From the NCBI GenBank assembly GCA_009667805.1, contig CM019066.1, positions 3,720,001 to 3,784,000 of the forward strand: 64,000 bases of DNA. Direction: 5' to 3'. Positions 11,641 through 21,740 of the stretch are shown one piece after another (the first letter of the stretch is position 1; each line of letters begins with the position of its first letter). The position numbers and the translations under genes are program-made. Source of the stretch: Leptobrachium leishanense. Its lineage: Eukaryota; Chordata; Amphibia; Anura; Megophryidae. The notes below the pieces were generated by a model. It was not told the DNA's origin. It saw only the letters and a list, made by a program, of their open reading frames with translations, and made no database searches.

Positions 11641-12627
11641 CTTTGCACAATATGAAATTGTGCATCACATGAAAAGTGCTGCCCTTGCACTTCACATGTT
11701 ATGTCATTCACTGAAAGTGTTAACGTGTTTTTTTTATATATTTGTTTTTATATTTTTTTGTTACAGATATCGGACATGGCTAAATATATTGGACAATTCC
11801 AATATTATAAATTAGTCCGATACCGAAAAATTGGAAGTTTCCTATACTTTTGAATAGGCTGGTTCTAATTATTTTGGAATGAGACGTTTCTGGATTCTGA
11901 ATAGAACCGAAATGTTTGTCTCTGCACATGTTTAATAGAGAGCACCATTATCTGTGGCTACCATGGTTATTGAGTAAAAATGGGACATCCTTGATTTTTT
12001 TCTTTTCTACTTCCCACACAGGGAAATATAACTAGCCTCTAGAAAAAGTCTGAGTACAGGACCCAGCCAGTCACTGATTCGATAAGCTGAATTCGGGCAC
12101 AACCAGATTCCACAGCTACCAAAGCTGCAACAGCCATTGCAATGGAATGCTCCCCTGTGCCTGACTGCATTGGTTGCATAACTGCGCAAGCCTCCTGGTT
12201 AGTTTTTAGCAAACTTGACTAGCATGTGAAATGTAAAACATTCATAAACAAGAACAGCCTGCCGTGACTCTCTAATTTATAGACTTCTGTAACAGAGTGA
12301 GTACAAATCAGCCTTTAGTCTCCAGATTCCTCGATCTATGTTTCTTTATCCTTCAAATTCCCCATTATTTTATTTATTATACCTGTATATTCTAAAACAC
12401 TTATATAAATACGCACATTTTACTGTCACTCTGATTGGAAACAGCTTCTTATGTGCTTTTCAGCTCAAGCAATTAAGTGTTCTGTTCATTTTTTATTTGC
12501 TTTATTAAATGATTTTAAGAATGTCACTTCATTTAATGCTTATTGGATAATATATCACCACTGATATACTTGGAAAAAACATTAAACTATGGACTTTAAT
12601 AAACCTTTCACGATTAATAGCAGGTTT
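11641..12627. other. intergenic sequence
   Basis: I see no supported gene. A small inverted patch around 11765-11850 ('gatatcgga', 'ccgatacc') resembles the CGAA-rich repeats. The rest looks single-copy within this window. Confidence 0.45.
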
Positions 12628-12635
12628 GATGCTAT

Positions 12636-12898
12636 TAGGGTTGCCAGGTTGGCCATGTTTTTCTGGACTCATTTAATTTATTCTTGCTGATGGACAGTGC
12701 ATGAAAAATGACACACCGCTGCAAGTATAATCCATACACTGCAAATCAGAAATTAGAGAGGAATCCCAGGTGAACTATCTTGATTTCCTTCCTGCAGCAT
12801 ATGAATTATACATGTTACAGGGCAGCACTTTTCCCTGTGCTCCCCTCTGCATGAAATAGTAATGTGTCCAGGAAAACATGGCCTATCTGGCAACCCTA
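12636..12898. mobile_element. hAT miniature element with 8-bp duplication GATGCTAT
   Basis: The ends TAGGGTTGCCAG and CTGGCAACCCTA are inverted repeats that extend imperfectly for about 35 bp, through a shared 'ggccatgtttt' block and CTGGAC. GATGCTAT is repeated exactly at 12628-12635 and 12899-12906. The 263-bp size and absence of an open frame make it a non-autonomous hAT element, distinct from the TAGGGATGTGC family. Confidence 0.88.
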
Positions 12899-13096
12899 GA
12901 TGCTATCCTTGTTTTGGTTGTGTAGCCCACCAAACTCCACACAAGACACAATGTCCACTCTGCACTTTCGAGCTGTCTGTAGACCTGATTGGGTCTTGGA
13001 CAGATCCACTTCACAATCCTTCTAAAGCCACAACAGCTGAGACAATGAAGGTTCCACAGACCCACCACTTTGGAACAAGCTTCAATTCCATCCAAT

Positions 13097-13232
13097 TCAC
13101 AAGATCCATCCTACCTTCCATTTTATCCTAAATGCCTCTGCCAGGCTTATTCATCTCACCCACTACTCTCTCTCTGTGTCTGCTGCTCCTCTCTGCAAGT
13201 TCCTATACTGGCTCCTCATCCACTTCAGAGTT
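13097..13232 (+). pseudogene. L2 LINE fragment (RT thumb region)
   Basis: Plus-strand sequence matches the L2 C-terminal block around ILNASARLI...HWL: 'atcctaaatgcctctgccag' then 'ctggctcctcatccacttca'. It is a short internal relic with both ends lost, closely parallel to 4530-4640 of the larger L2. Confidence 0.75.
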
Positions 13233-13234
13233 AA

Positions 13235-13385
13235 CCCCCATCGTGACCAGGCAGTTTTACCATTGTATGTCCGAAAGTACCCAATGCTGTTTTTACATTT
13301 CTGCTCTGTTTGTGTTTAGGTCTAATTTCCCTCTTACTCGTTTATGGAACCCACACATATTATATACCGTTTTTCTCGCCATTAA
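13235..13385. repeat. short repeat shared with 20495-20647
   Basis: 'gtgaccaggcag', 'tgtccgaaagtac', 'gtttaggtctaattt', 'cccacacatattatataccg' and 'tttttctcgccattaa' occur in the same order at 20508-20647. The copy here abuts a TTAA element end at 13382. The class is unknown. Confidence 0.6.
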
Positions 13386-15060
13386 CCCTTTCCATGCTTC
13401 GCTGCAAAGGATGCACTAAGCGCGTCCTCCCTTTGCAGCGGCGATCGGCTGGGATTCCAGCCGATCGTGGCAGCCCCCGGTGCGAGCTGACATCCTCGAT
13501 GTCAGCCCAGCCTCCGGGACCTCGGCGGGCACAATAGACGTCATCGCGCCTGCGCGATGACGTCTATTTCAGGCACCCTCTCCCCGCCATTGCGGGGAAT
13601 GTGCCTGAAAGGGAGGGGGAGGTCCTTCGGACCTCTCCCCCTCCCCATCTGTGCAGGCCATCGGGAAAAGGCAGGCACCGCTTGGAAGTGCACAGCCTGC
13701 CCTTCCAAGCGGCGGCTGTCTTTAACCCCTAGGGGGCTGGATCGCGATATGGTACTAACATGCGCCGTATCACGATCCCCTCCCGGAGCTGGCCGACATC
13801 TTGGATGTCGGCCAAGCTTCCAGGATATCCCCCTAACGACTGGCGTCATCGCACATAGCGCCAGTTCTGCAATTAACCCCTTGTTGCCACCTATGTTGGA
13901 GATAGGGGGTTCCAATGAGGGGTTAATGTTTGATATCATTGGAACGGCCAGAGCATGGCCTTTCCAATGATACCAAATATGACCATGTAAAATGTAAAAA
14001 AAAAAAAATTAACCCTTTCGCTGCTGAGGCATTTCACACCTCTGTGCTGAGGTCATTTTTACCGCTTTCGCTCATCATGTTTAACCGCGTTTTGAAGCCA
14101 TATTTTAATATATGACCCAGACATATAATATATCGTTCTTTCCAGCAGAGTCGGCCGATTCATAACATGTCATTATTATATGTATACGTCATGTCCTGTA
14201 TACGTCATGTCAATTTTCAATAATTTACAATGTGTAAAGTGTTTTTTACCACATTTTAACATGCGAGCATTTGCGGTTATATTTTCTATGGGGTGCTCCT
14301 GTTAAAAAAATTAGAAATGGGGACTCGTTACAATTTTTTTTGGGGAAAATTTAGCTATTTTTAACAAATGCACCGCATACAAAAATCGTTAGTGCAGCAT
14401 CAATGGTCACATTTTAATTGAAATGGGAACAATATTGGTGCATTAACAAAACAAAAAAAAAAAATATTTTTAATTTTTTATTTCACCTCTATGTGCTGAG
14501 CTCATTTTGACCGCTTTATGCAAATAATGTGATATGAAGTCCTATTTTATTATACCCCTAGACAATTTTTTTATATAAAAAAAACACTTTTTTTAAAATT
14601 TTTTTTATTTTTACACCAAACCTAGTCATGTTTGGTATCATTGGAAAGGCCATTTCCAATGATACCATACATGATCCTCTAGCTAGGGGGTTAACTCTCC
14701 AACTGACATCATCGCACATATGGTGACGTCAATGAGTGGGGGGGTGACCCGGAGGCTTGGCTGACATCCAAGATGTCAGCCATTTCCAGGTTTGAAACAC
14801 GATCCAGCACCTAAGGGGTTAAAGAGAGGTACTGCTGAAAAGGGCAGACTCTGCCCTCTCCAGCAGTGCCTTTCTTTTCTTCTAACTGCAGCCGTTGCAA
14901 AGGAGCCCACCTCCCCTTTCACTTTCATCACTGCAGGCTCCAAGCGATGATGTCATGGCAATGGCCAGGGCCCAAAACCATTGGCCTGACTTCAAGGAAG
15001 TCAGTCCGGCTTGGGATCCTGGCCAGAGAGGTGACCATAGGGAGGGAGGGGGTTAAAGGA
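13382..15060. repeat. cluster of TTAA-type miniature elements
   Basis: A GC-rich, reversed element portion starts at TTAA 13382-13385 and runs to about 14008. It contains hairpins (13440-13470, 13535-13565) and a 'ttaacccctag' block. A second copy begins TTAACCCTTTCGCTGC at 14009 and carries the AT-rich half, then 'gatcctctagctagggggtt' (14672) and further GC-rich blocks until about 15055. Boundaries between copies are blurred. No transposase is present. Confidence 0.6.
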
Positions 15061-15127
15061 CCATGCCCTACATCCTTGGTCCTTAAGGGGAATTTTCTCC
15101 AGGATGTACTATGTACGTCAGTGGTCC

Positions 15128-15729
15128 TTAACCTCCCTGGCGGTCTAATTTTTTCAAAATTTTGTGTCTAAAAGCGTCTCAATTTTTTTTTAAAGGAAAC
15201 GTGTTTTTGTACATAGTTAGCCTGTAATAATTGGGAATCGCGCACTGAAATCCATGCAAGCAAGAGTCCTTACTGGTAAAATCCTTTATAAATAAATAAA
15301 TAAAATAAAAAATAGTAAATACACTGAGTCCGATAAAGTTTGAAACATGACATAATAATTTATTATCCCAAAAATAATTATCCAAAATAATGCAAATAAA
15401 TGATATTCAATAAAATAAAACAAAAAACACTGAAATCTATGTATGGTCTGTTTCTTATCCTGTAGTGCCACCTAGTGGCCGTTCATAAACATTGTACAAT
15501 ACAGTGTATTATAAAACATTTTAAAGTTTGCTGCCTGGTCCCGCCCCCCTGCATCGTGTGGCTCGCATGGAGCCTTACCAGGAAGCAACTCGCTGCAATC
15601 ACACTGCGGGGGACAGCCAGGGAGTGCAGGATGAGGTGAGTATGCAGCCCGAGTGTGGCTCGGGGTTACCATTTGTGGTAGTGAAATTTAACCCCAAGTC
15701 ACACTCGGGAATACCACCAGGGAGGTTAA
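15128..15729 (+). mobile_element. second TTAA miniature element family (CCTCCCTGG ends)
   Basis: It starts TTAACCTCCCTGGCGGT and ends with ACCACCAGGGAGGTTAA, inverted repeats of 13-15 bp within a TTAA duplication. The interior has no open frame of note but includes a scrap of the SINE tail (15268-15300). The terminal sequence differs from the CCCTTTCGCTGC family, so this is a separate piggyBac-type lineage. Confidence 0.75.
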
Positions 15730-15739
15730 GGGGTTACAT

Positions 15740-16110
15740 TCAAAATTCTCACTCACAAAGATCTGTGCATAGCTTCTCCCTGCATCGCCTCTTCCCATGC
15801 TAGACTGCATGATTTCTCACGCGCCGCACCCATCCACCGGAGCGCACACCCTAGTACCGACCGACTGTCCCATAATTTTCCTTTCTTCAAATGCCCCCTT
15901 AAGACATTCCTATTCAGGGAAGCATTCCACCTGACTCACTAATACACTTCATATCCCTTACCAGTCCATCACTCTCACCTTGCAGTCCAATCATCCCCTC
16001 CTGTTCCGCACCCTCTAACACTTCTAGATTGTAAATTTCCACAGGAATAGGGCCCTTTTTTCCTACTGTGTTGGTTTGTCAAATGTTGGTCGGTCTCAAT
16101 GTATTGTAAC
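15740..16110 (+). pseudogene. L2 LINE 3' fragment
   Basis: 'agcttctccctgcatcgcct', 'ctagactgcatgatttctca' and 'attcctattcagggaagcat' match the last codons of the L2 ORF at 4760-4920. The 3' untranslated 'ctagattgtaaatttccaca' follows, then 'caatgtattgtaaca'. It is a decayed 5'-truncated insertion lacking the terminal microsatellite. Confidence 0.75.
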
Positions 16111-17143
16111 ACTTCTTTATCAATCACCTTTGTGTTGTGTTTGTATCTACTCGCCAAATTACCTTTTCTCCAGCAGAGTAAGTTTTGATGTAATTTTGAC
16201 CCAGATACTGCTGCACGCAGTACTGTTTAAAGCACTGTCAGGCAACGCAATACGCGCAACAAGGATAAGAGCCTTCAGCTACCTTAAGTCCTGCAAAGCC
16301 CCTCTGCCTTAGCGGTTCCAGTGCCCTGCTGAATCAGATCTTCTGATCTTCATCACAAACATTAAACACCAGCACTTTAGGCATTAAGTGCTGAATGTTG
16401 CACTATAAAAACATTCCACTCACCTTGACCTAATTGAATTTTGTGCCGCATTAGGTGTATACATAATTATATACCTATATCGTTTTTTAATTATAATCAT
16501 ACATGTATAATATATAATTATATATATGATATATTTTTTAAAATACTATACGGAAACCAAATGTTTTCAGGTTTTTAATATCTTGATTTTGCCCTAATAC
16601 GTTTCCAGTCACGCGCATCGTCCTGTGATCACTTTACAGACTGGGCGCTTCTTTCTGGATTTTTTTCTTATTTATTTTTTCTTATTATTTTTAAAATTCA
16701 TGTTTTCTGCTCTTCTTCAAGAACATTGAGGAACACCATTTAAACAAAATACTTTTAGGTGTTAAGTGCTGAATGTCACAATGTAAAAAAGTTCCACTCA
16801 CCACAACCTAATTGAACTTGAGGCCCGATTTTTGTGTGTGTATATATTTATATACATATATAATTTTTTAATTATATACATATATATGAGATATTTTTAA
16901 AAAATATTTACGGAAACCAAATATTTTAGTTTTTTTTAATAGCTTGATTTTGCCATAATAAGTTTCTAGTCACGCGTATCTTCCTGTGATCACTTTACAG
17001 ACTGGGAGCTTCCTTCTGGACATTTTTTTCTTATTTATCTTTTTATCATTTTCTTTTCATGTCTTCTGCTCTTCATCATGAATATTGAGTAAGATCATGA
17101 TGAAAACCAACACTTTTAGGTGTTAGGTGCTGAATGTCACACA

Positions 17144-17328
17144 ATCAGGGTTATTCAGAGAAAGGTGAAAGCCAGGAGAATTGGCAGGAGAATAGAACAA
17201 TCTAGACCAAATAGCCGATCTGGAAAGTGAGATAAAAGGGATGGTTTGGCTATTTTGACCTAGAATTTTCACTTCTCCAGTCATTCTCATGAGTTTCACC
17301 GTTCTTTGAATAAACCTGATAGTAAAAA
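17144..17328. mobile_element. small inverted-repeat element in tandem unit 3
   Basis: About 185 bp are present here and absent from unit 2. The ends, CAGGGTTATTCAGAGAAAGG and the inverted 'gttctttgaataaacctg', form an imperfect inverted repeat. The target duplication is too short or eroded to assign a superfamily. Confidence 0.55.
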
Positions 17329-17615
17329 AGTTCCACTCAAATACTATACATATATGATATGTATATTTATATATGATATACATTTTTTTTAAAAATATAT
17401 ATATATATATACGGAAGCCAAATATTTTAGGATTTTTTATATCTTGATTTTGTCATAATAAGTGTCCACTCATGTGCATGTTCCTGTGATCACTTTACAG
17501 ACTGAGCGCTTCTTTCTGGACATTTTATTTATTTTTTTATTAATATTATTTTTCATGTCTTCTGCTGTTCATCACAAACATTGAGAAAGATCATGAACAA
17601 AAAAAAAACCTTTTA

Positions 17616-17931
17616 GGCTGGCGGCACACTAACAAACATTTTGCGTCCGTTTGACCGTACTGTTTGACGTACGTCGTAGCTTTATAAAGGAGTCACTGAA
17701 ACCCGCCACACGAAGCACCTGCGCACTTGTTCATGGACGGGCAAAGCATAAAGCCACGGACGCAAAAATAACATCGACGTGAAAAAGCTAAACGGACGCA
17801 GAAACAACGCTGCCATGTATTTTCCTAGGGTGTGGAGACATCAGACGCACTTTACGCAGTACTCACAATATCTCCCGTGAAAAAGTGCGTCCGTAACGGA
17901 CGCAGTACAGTATGCTCGTGTGACGCCTCCC
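17616..17931. mobile_element. PIF/Harbinger-type miniature element, TTA duplication
   Basis: The ends GGCTGGCGGCACACTAACA and the inverted GGGAGGCGTCACACGAGCA match at most positions. The neighbouring tandem units show the empty site 'cttttaggtgttagg'. Comparing them shows that TTA is duplicated (17613-17615 and 17932-17934), the 3-bp duplication typical of PIF/Harbinger. The interior has repeated 'acggacgca' words and no gene. Confidence 0.75.
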
Positions 17932-18051
17932 TTAGGCGTTAGGTCGCAGTGTAAAAAAAGTTACCTCAACCTAATTGAATTTTTTGCCCCATTGTGTGTG
18001 CGTGTGTACATAATTATATATGTATTTAATATATATATGTATATATATATA

Positions 18052-19633
18052 TACACTGCTCAAACAATAAAGGGAACACTTAAACAACACAATGTAACTC
18101 CAAGTCAATCACACGTCTGTGAAATCAAACTATCCTCTTAGGTAGCAACACTGATTGACAATCAAGTCCACATGCTGCTGTGCAAATGGAATAGACAACA
18201 TGCGGGAAGCATAGGCAGGTAGCAAGACATCCCCAATAAAGGAGTGGTTCTGCAGGTGGTGTCCACAGACCACTTCTCAGTTCCTATGATTTCTGGCTGA
18301 TGGTTTGGTCACTTTTGAATACTGGCAGTGCTGTCACTCTAGTGGTAGCATGAGACGCAGTCTACAACCCACACAAGTGGCTCAGGTAGTGCAGCTCATC
18401 CAGGATGGCACATCAATGTAAGCTGTGGCAAGAAGGTTTGCTGTGTCAGCATAGTGTCCAGAGCATGGAGGCGCTACCAGGAGACAAGCCAGTACCTCAG
18501 GAGACATGGAGGAGGCCGTAGGAGGGCACCAACCCAGCAGCAGGACCGCTACCTCCGCCTTTGTGCAAGGAGGGACAGGAGGAGCACTGCCAGAGCCCTG
18601 CAAAATGACCTCCAGCGGGCCACAAATGTGCATGTGGCTGCTCAAACGGTCAGAAACAGACTTCATGAGGGTAGTATGACGGCCCGACGTCCACAGGTGG
18701 GGGTTGTGCTTACAGTCCAACACCGTGCAGGATGTTTGGCATTTGCCAGAGAACACCAAGATTGGCAGCTTCGCCACTGGCACCCTGTGCTCTTCACAGA
18801 TGAAAGCAGGTTCACACTGTGCACATGTGACAGACGTAACAGGTTCTGGAGAAGCTGTGGAGAACGTTCTGCTGCCTGCAACATCCTCCAGCATGACCGG
18901 TTTGGCAGTGGGTCAGTAATGATGTGGGGTGGCATTTCTTTTGGGGGCCGCACAGCCCTCCATGTGCTCACCAGAGGTAGCCTCACTGCCATTAGGTACC
19001 GAATTGAGATCCTCAGACCCCTTGTGAGACCATATGCTGGTGCGGTTGGCCCTGGGTTCTTCCTAATGCAAGACAATGCTAGACCTCATGTGGCTGGAGT
19101 GTGTCAGCAGTTCCTGCAAGACGAAGGCATTGATGCAATGGACTGGACCGCCCGTTCCCCAGACCTGGATCCAATTGAGCACATCTGGGACATCATGTCT
19201 CGCTCCATCCACCATCGCCACGTTGCACCACAGACTGTCCAGGAGTTGGGGGATGCTTTAGTCCAGGTGTGGGAGGAGATCCCTCAGGAGACCAATCCGC
19301 CACCTCATCAGGAGCATGCCCAGGAGTTGTAGGGAGGTCATACAGGCACGTGGAGGCCACACACACTATTGAGCCTCATTTTGACTTGTTTGAAGGACAT
19401 TACATCAAAGTTGGATCAGCCTGTAGTGTTGTTTTCCACTTTAATTTTGAGTGTAACTCCAAATCCAGACCTCCATGGGTTGCTCAGTTTGATTTCCATT
19501 GATAATGTTTGTGTGATTTTGTTGTCAGCACATTCAACTATGTAATGACCACAGTATTTAATAAGAGTATTTCATTCATTCAGATCTAGGATGTCTTATG
19601 TTTGCGTTCCCTTTTATTTTTTTGAACAGTGTA
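18052..19633 (+). mobile_element. Tc1-family DNA transposon, inactive
   Basis: Terminal inverted repeats TACACTGCTCAAACAATAAA (left) and the inverted form of 'ttattttttttgaacagtgta' (right) end in TA, the Tc1/mariner target. The roughly 1.58-kb length fits a complete Tc1. It landed in the TA-rich block of the 370-bp tandem repeat. Confidence 0.9.
18350..19332 (+). pseudogene. Tc1 transposase (DD34E), disabled
   Basis: The transposase cuts and rejoins DNA at the element ends. The original start codon is at 18350. The frame meets TAA at 18419 (codon 24) and a small deletion near 18445, after which the long frame 18454-19332 continues. The N-terminal helix-turn-helix region is therefore broken, but the catalytic domain is legible: LFTDESRF (first Asp), MQDNARPH (second Asp) and [12 protein letters not shown] (Glu) with 34 residues between the second Asp and the Glu, i.e. 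DD34E. A further frame slip after EIPQET alters the C-terminus. Nucleotide decay looks light, suggesting a relatively recent arrival. Confidence 0.9.
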
Positions 19634-20494
19634 TATACATACTTAAAAAATTCAGCTGACCTAAAATGTAGAGTTTGCAATTATCCAGCAATTCACTTCG
19701 CAGTGAATAAGCTGTTCAGTCATGCTTCACATTTCGACGGCCATCTGAGGGAAAAATGTTCTATACACACTGCGTTAAGCTGTCTAATTAATCAAGTGGC
19801 AGCAACACGACCAAAAACATGCAGATTTTCCAGGCGATCCATTTTACTAAAATAAGACACGATTTATATTTAAATAATCCACAAATGCAATGGTTATCAG
19901 TTAGTTGTGTATGCTAACACCATGAGAATGTGTTGATTTTCCTGTCATATTTTTTTGCACTATAGTAAAAGTGTGAAGCAAAACACGACTATATTCAAGA
20001 TTGAATAAAAGGATGTTAAAAACGATTTGTAATTGATTGTAAAGTGTTGCGGCATTAATGGTTTGCAAAAGACCTCTCCTTATGAGGTCTAGGTAATATC
20101 GGGAATTATTGCCTCAGACACTGCAGGTGTGGATCTAGTGCTTTCATTACCAGTAAATGGAGGCTGTCTTTGAGGAGAAGAAAAAGAATCAAAACCATAC
20201 AATCTCCAAGCCTTGGGGCAGAGAGAATGATGTTGCTGAGATACTGATTTCTGTATGCAGAATTACAATGGTTATATAGTAAACAGCACCTGGAAGTTTA
20301 CTAATGGATTTTACAATTAACGGCGGCAGGATGGTCTGATTATCCATCCATTCCATCTTTGAAAGGAAAGAAAAGAAGCAGATGTTGACATACTTTTCTA
20401 AAAAAATTGAGGAAATATATATATATAGAATATTTATAACACGTTATATAAATATATATTTGCAGCACACTACACTTTAATCTCGCTTTAATAT
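19634..20494. other. intergenic sequence
   Basis: No gene or recognisable repeat is supported. A short TA-rich run occurs at 20410-20460. Confidence 0.45.
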
Positions 20495-20647
20495 TTTAGA
20501 CCCCATGTGACCAGACGATATTACTATTGTCTGTCCGAAAGTACACGCTGCTGTTTTTACATTTCTGCGTTGTTTTTGTTTAGGTCTAGTTTTTCTCTTA
20601 CTCGTTTATGTAACCCACACATATTATATACCGTTTTTCTCGCCATT
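20495..20647. repeat. short repeat shared with 13235-13385
   Basis: The block order is the same as at 13235-13385: 'gtccgaaagtac', 'gtttaggtctagttt', 'cacacatattatataccg', 'ctcgccattaa'. Here it continues into unrelated AT-rich sequence. Confidence 0.6.
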
Positions 20648-20830
20648 AAATGGACTTTCTAAAGATGCCATTATTTTCATAATATCGTATAACTTACTAT
20701 AAAATAGTTATGAAATATGATGAAAAAAACAGAAAAAACAATTTCTTTCTAACCTTTAATCCCCAAAATTTACAGCTGCCAAAAGAAACCCACTAAATAG
20801 TTTCGAAATACCCAATTTTTACATGTTTTT

Positions 20831-21255
20831 TTAACCCCCTGCTGAGCCATTTCACCTCTGTGCGCTGAGCTCATTTTGACCGTTTTATGCTCATCATGTT
20901 TAAACATGATTTGAAGTCCTATTTTATTATACCCCAGACATTTTTTTTTATATACCAATCAGGCCTTTCCAATGATTCCAAACAGGACCCTCTAGCTGCC
21001 ACAGATTGGGAGATAAGGGCGTCCTAAGGACACCCCTAGCTCCGCTTGGCAGCTAGGGGGTTAACTGGCCAACTCACGTCAGCGTACATATGGCAACATT
21101 GTCAGTGAGTGGGGTGACCCCAGAGGCTTGGGTGACATCCAAGATTTCGGCCACTTCCGGGAGCGGATTGTGATTTTTATGTTTCTGTGAAATTATGTGA
21201 TTTTTAGCTAAACCCCAAAAAATTGTTAGAGCAGCATCATTGTTCACATTTTAAT
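20831..21255 (+). repeat. TTAA-family repeat, left part, split by a hAT element
   Basis: It starts TTAACCCCCTGCTGAGCC and has the 'ttggcagctagggggttaac' block near 21042 and then the 'agcagcatcattgttcacat' block. It stops at the hAT insertion. The sequence resumes at 25948 with ATTTTAATTGAAATG. The joined order matches the uninterrupted relative at 14390-14430, which proves the insertion. Confidence 0.7.
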
Positions 21256-21740
21256 TAGGGATGTGCGTTTCGGGTTTCGGAATTTTGTATTTTCACGAAA
21301 TTTCCCAATTCATGTTTTCGGATTCGGCAGATTTTCCGAATCAGATCGGACCCGAAAACCGACAGATCCGAAAAGTTTTTCGAGCCGAAACGAAATATTT
21401 TCGGAATTTTCGAATGGACTTGAAATGTGTCAAATCGAAATTTATTTTCGCTCTATTCATGATTTCGGTTCCATTTCGGTAATTCTGGACATCGTATATT
21501 TAACTCTTATCGGTTATATCGCTGATTCTGTAAATTTTGTATTTGTAAATGCGTATCCCTTGTTTTTGTTTCCAATGATCTGATAATTCTGTCGATACGA
21601 TAATTCCTTCGTAATCGGGTCGGATCCGATTCGTCCGCGGGTCGCGCATGCGTGCGCGCGGATGTCGTAACTTTATTGAGCCAGTTTTTTGACAACTTTT
21701 TGACAGGCCAAAAAATATTGATTTTATTATTTATCCTATC

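Larger units (their letters stand above)
16360..18051 (+). repeat. tandem repeat, unit about 370 bp, four partial copies
   Basis: Units share 'cttttaggtgttaggtgctg', 'aaaagttccactcac', 'caacctaattgaatttt', a TA-rich block, 'cggaaaccaaatattttagg', 'atcttgattttgcc' and 'tgatcactttacagactggg'. They start near 16360, 16740, 17105 and 17605. Copy 3 contains a small inverted-repeat insertion and copy 4 a Harbinger-like element followed by a Tc1 transposon. No coding capacity is visible. Confidence 0.75.

Noticed and set aside
10594..11695. Long minus-strand frames with repeated Val/Ile/Phe-rich peptides, superficially like a membrane protein
   Set aside because: They are readings through the CCCTAA-type minisatellite and across the boundaries of a hAT element and a SINE, so they are not one gene.
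18382..18894. Minus-strand 170-codon frame opposite the Tc1 transposase
   Set aside because: Shadow of the conserved plus-strand transposase; no domain.
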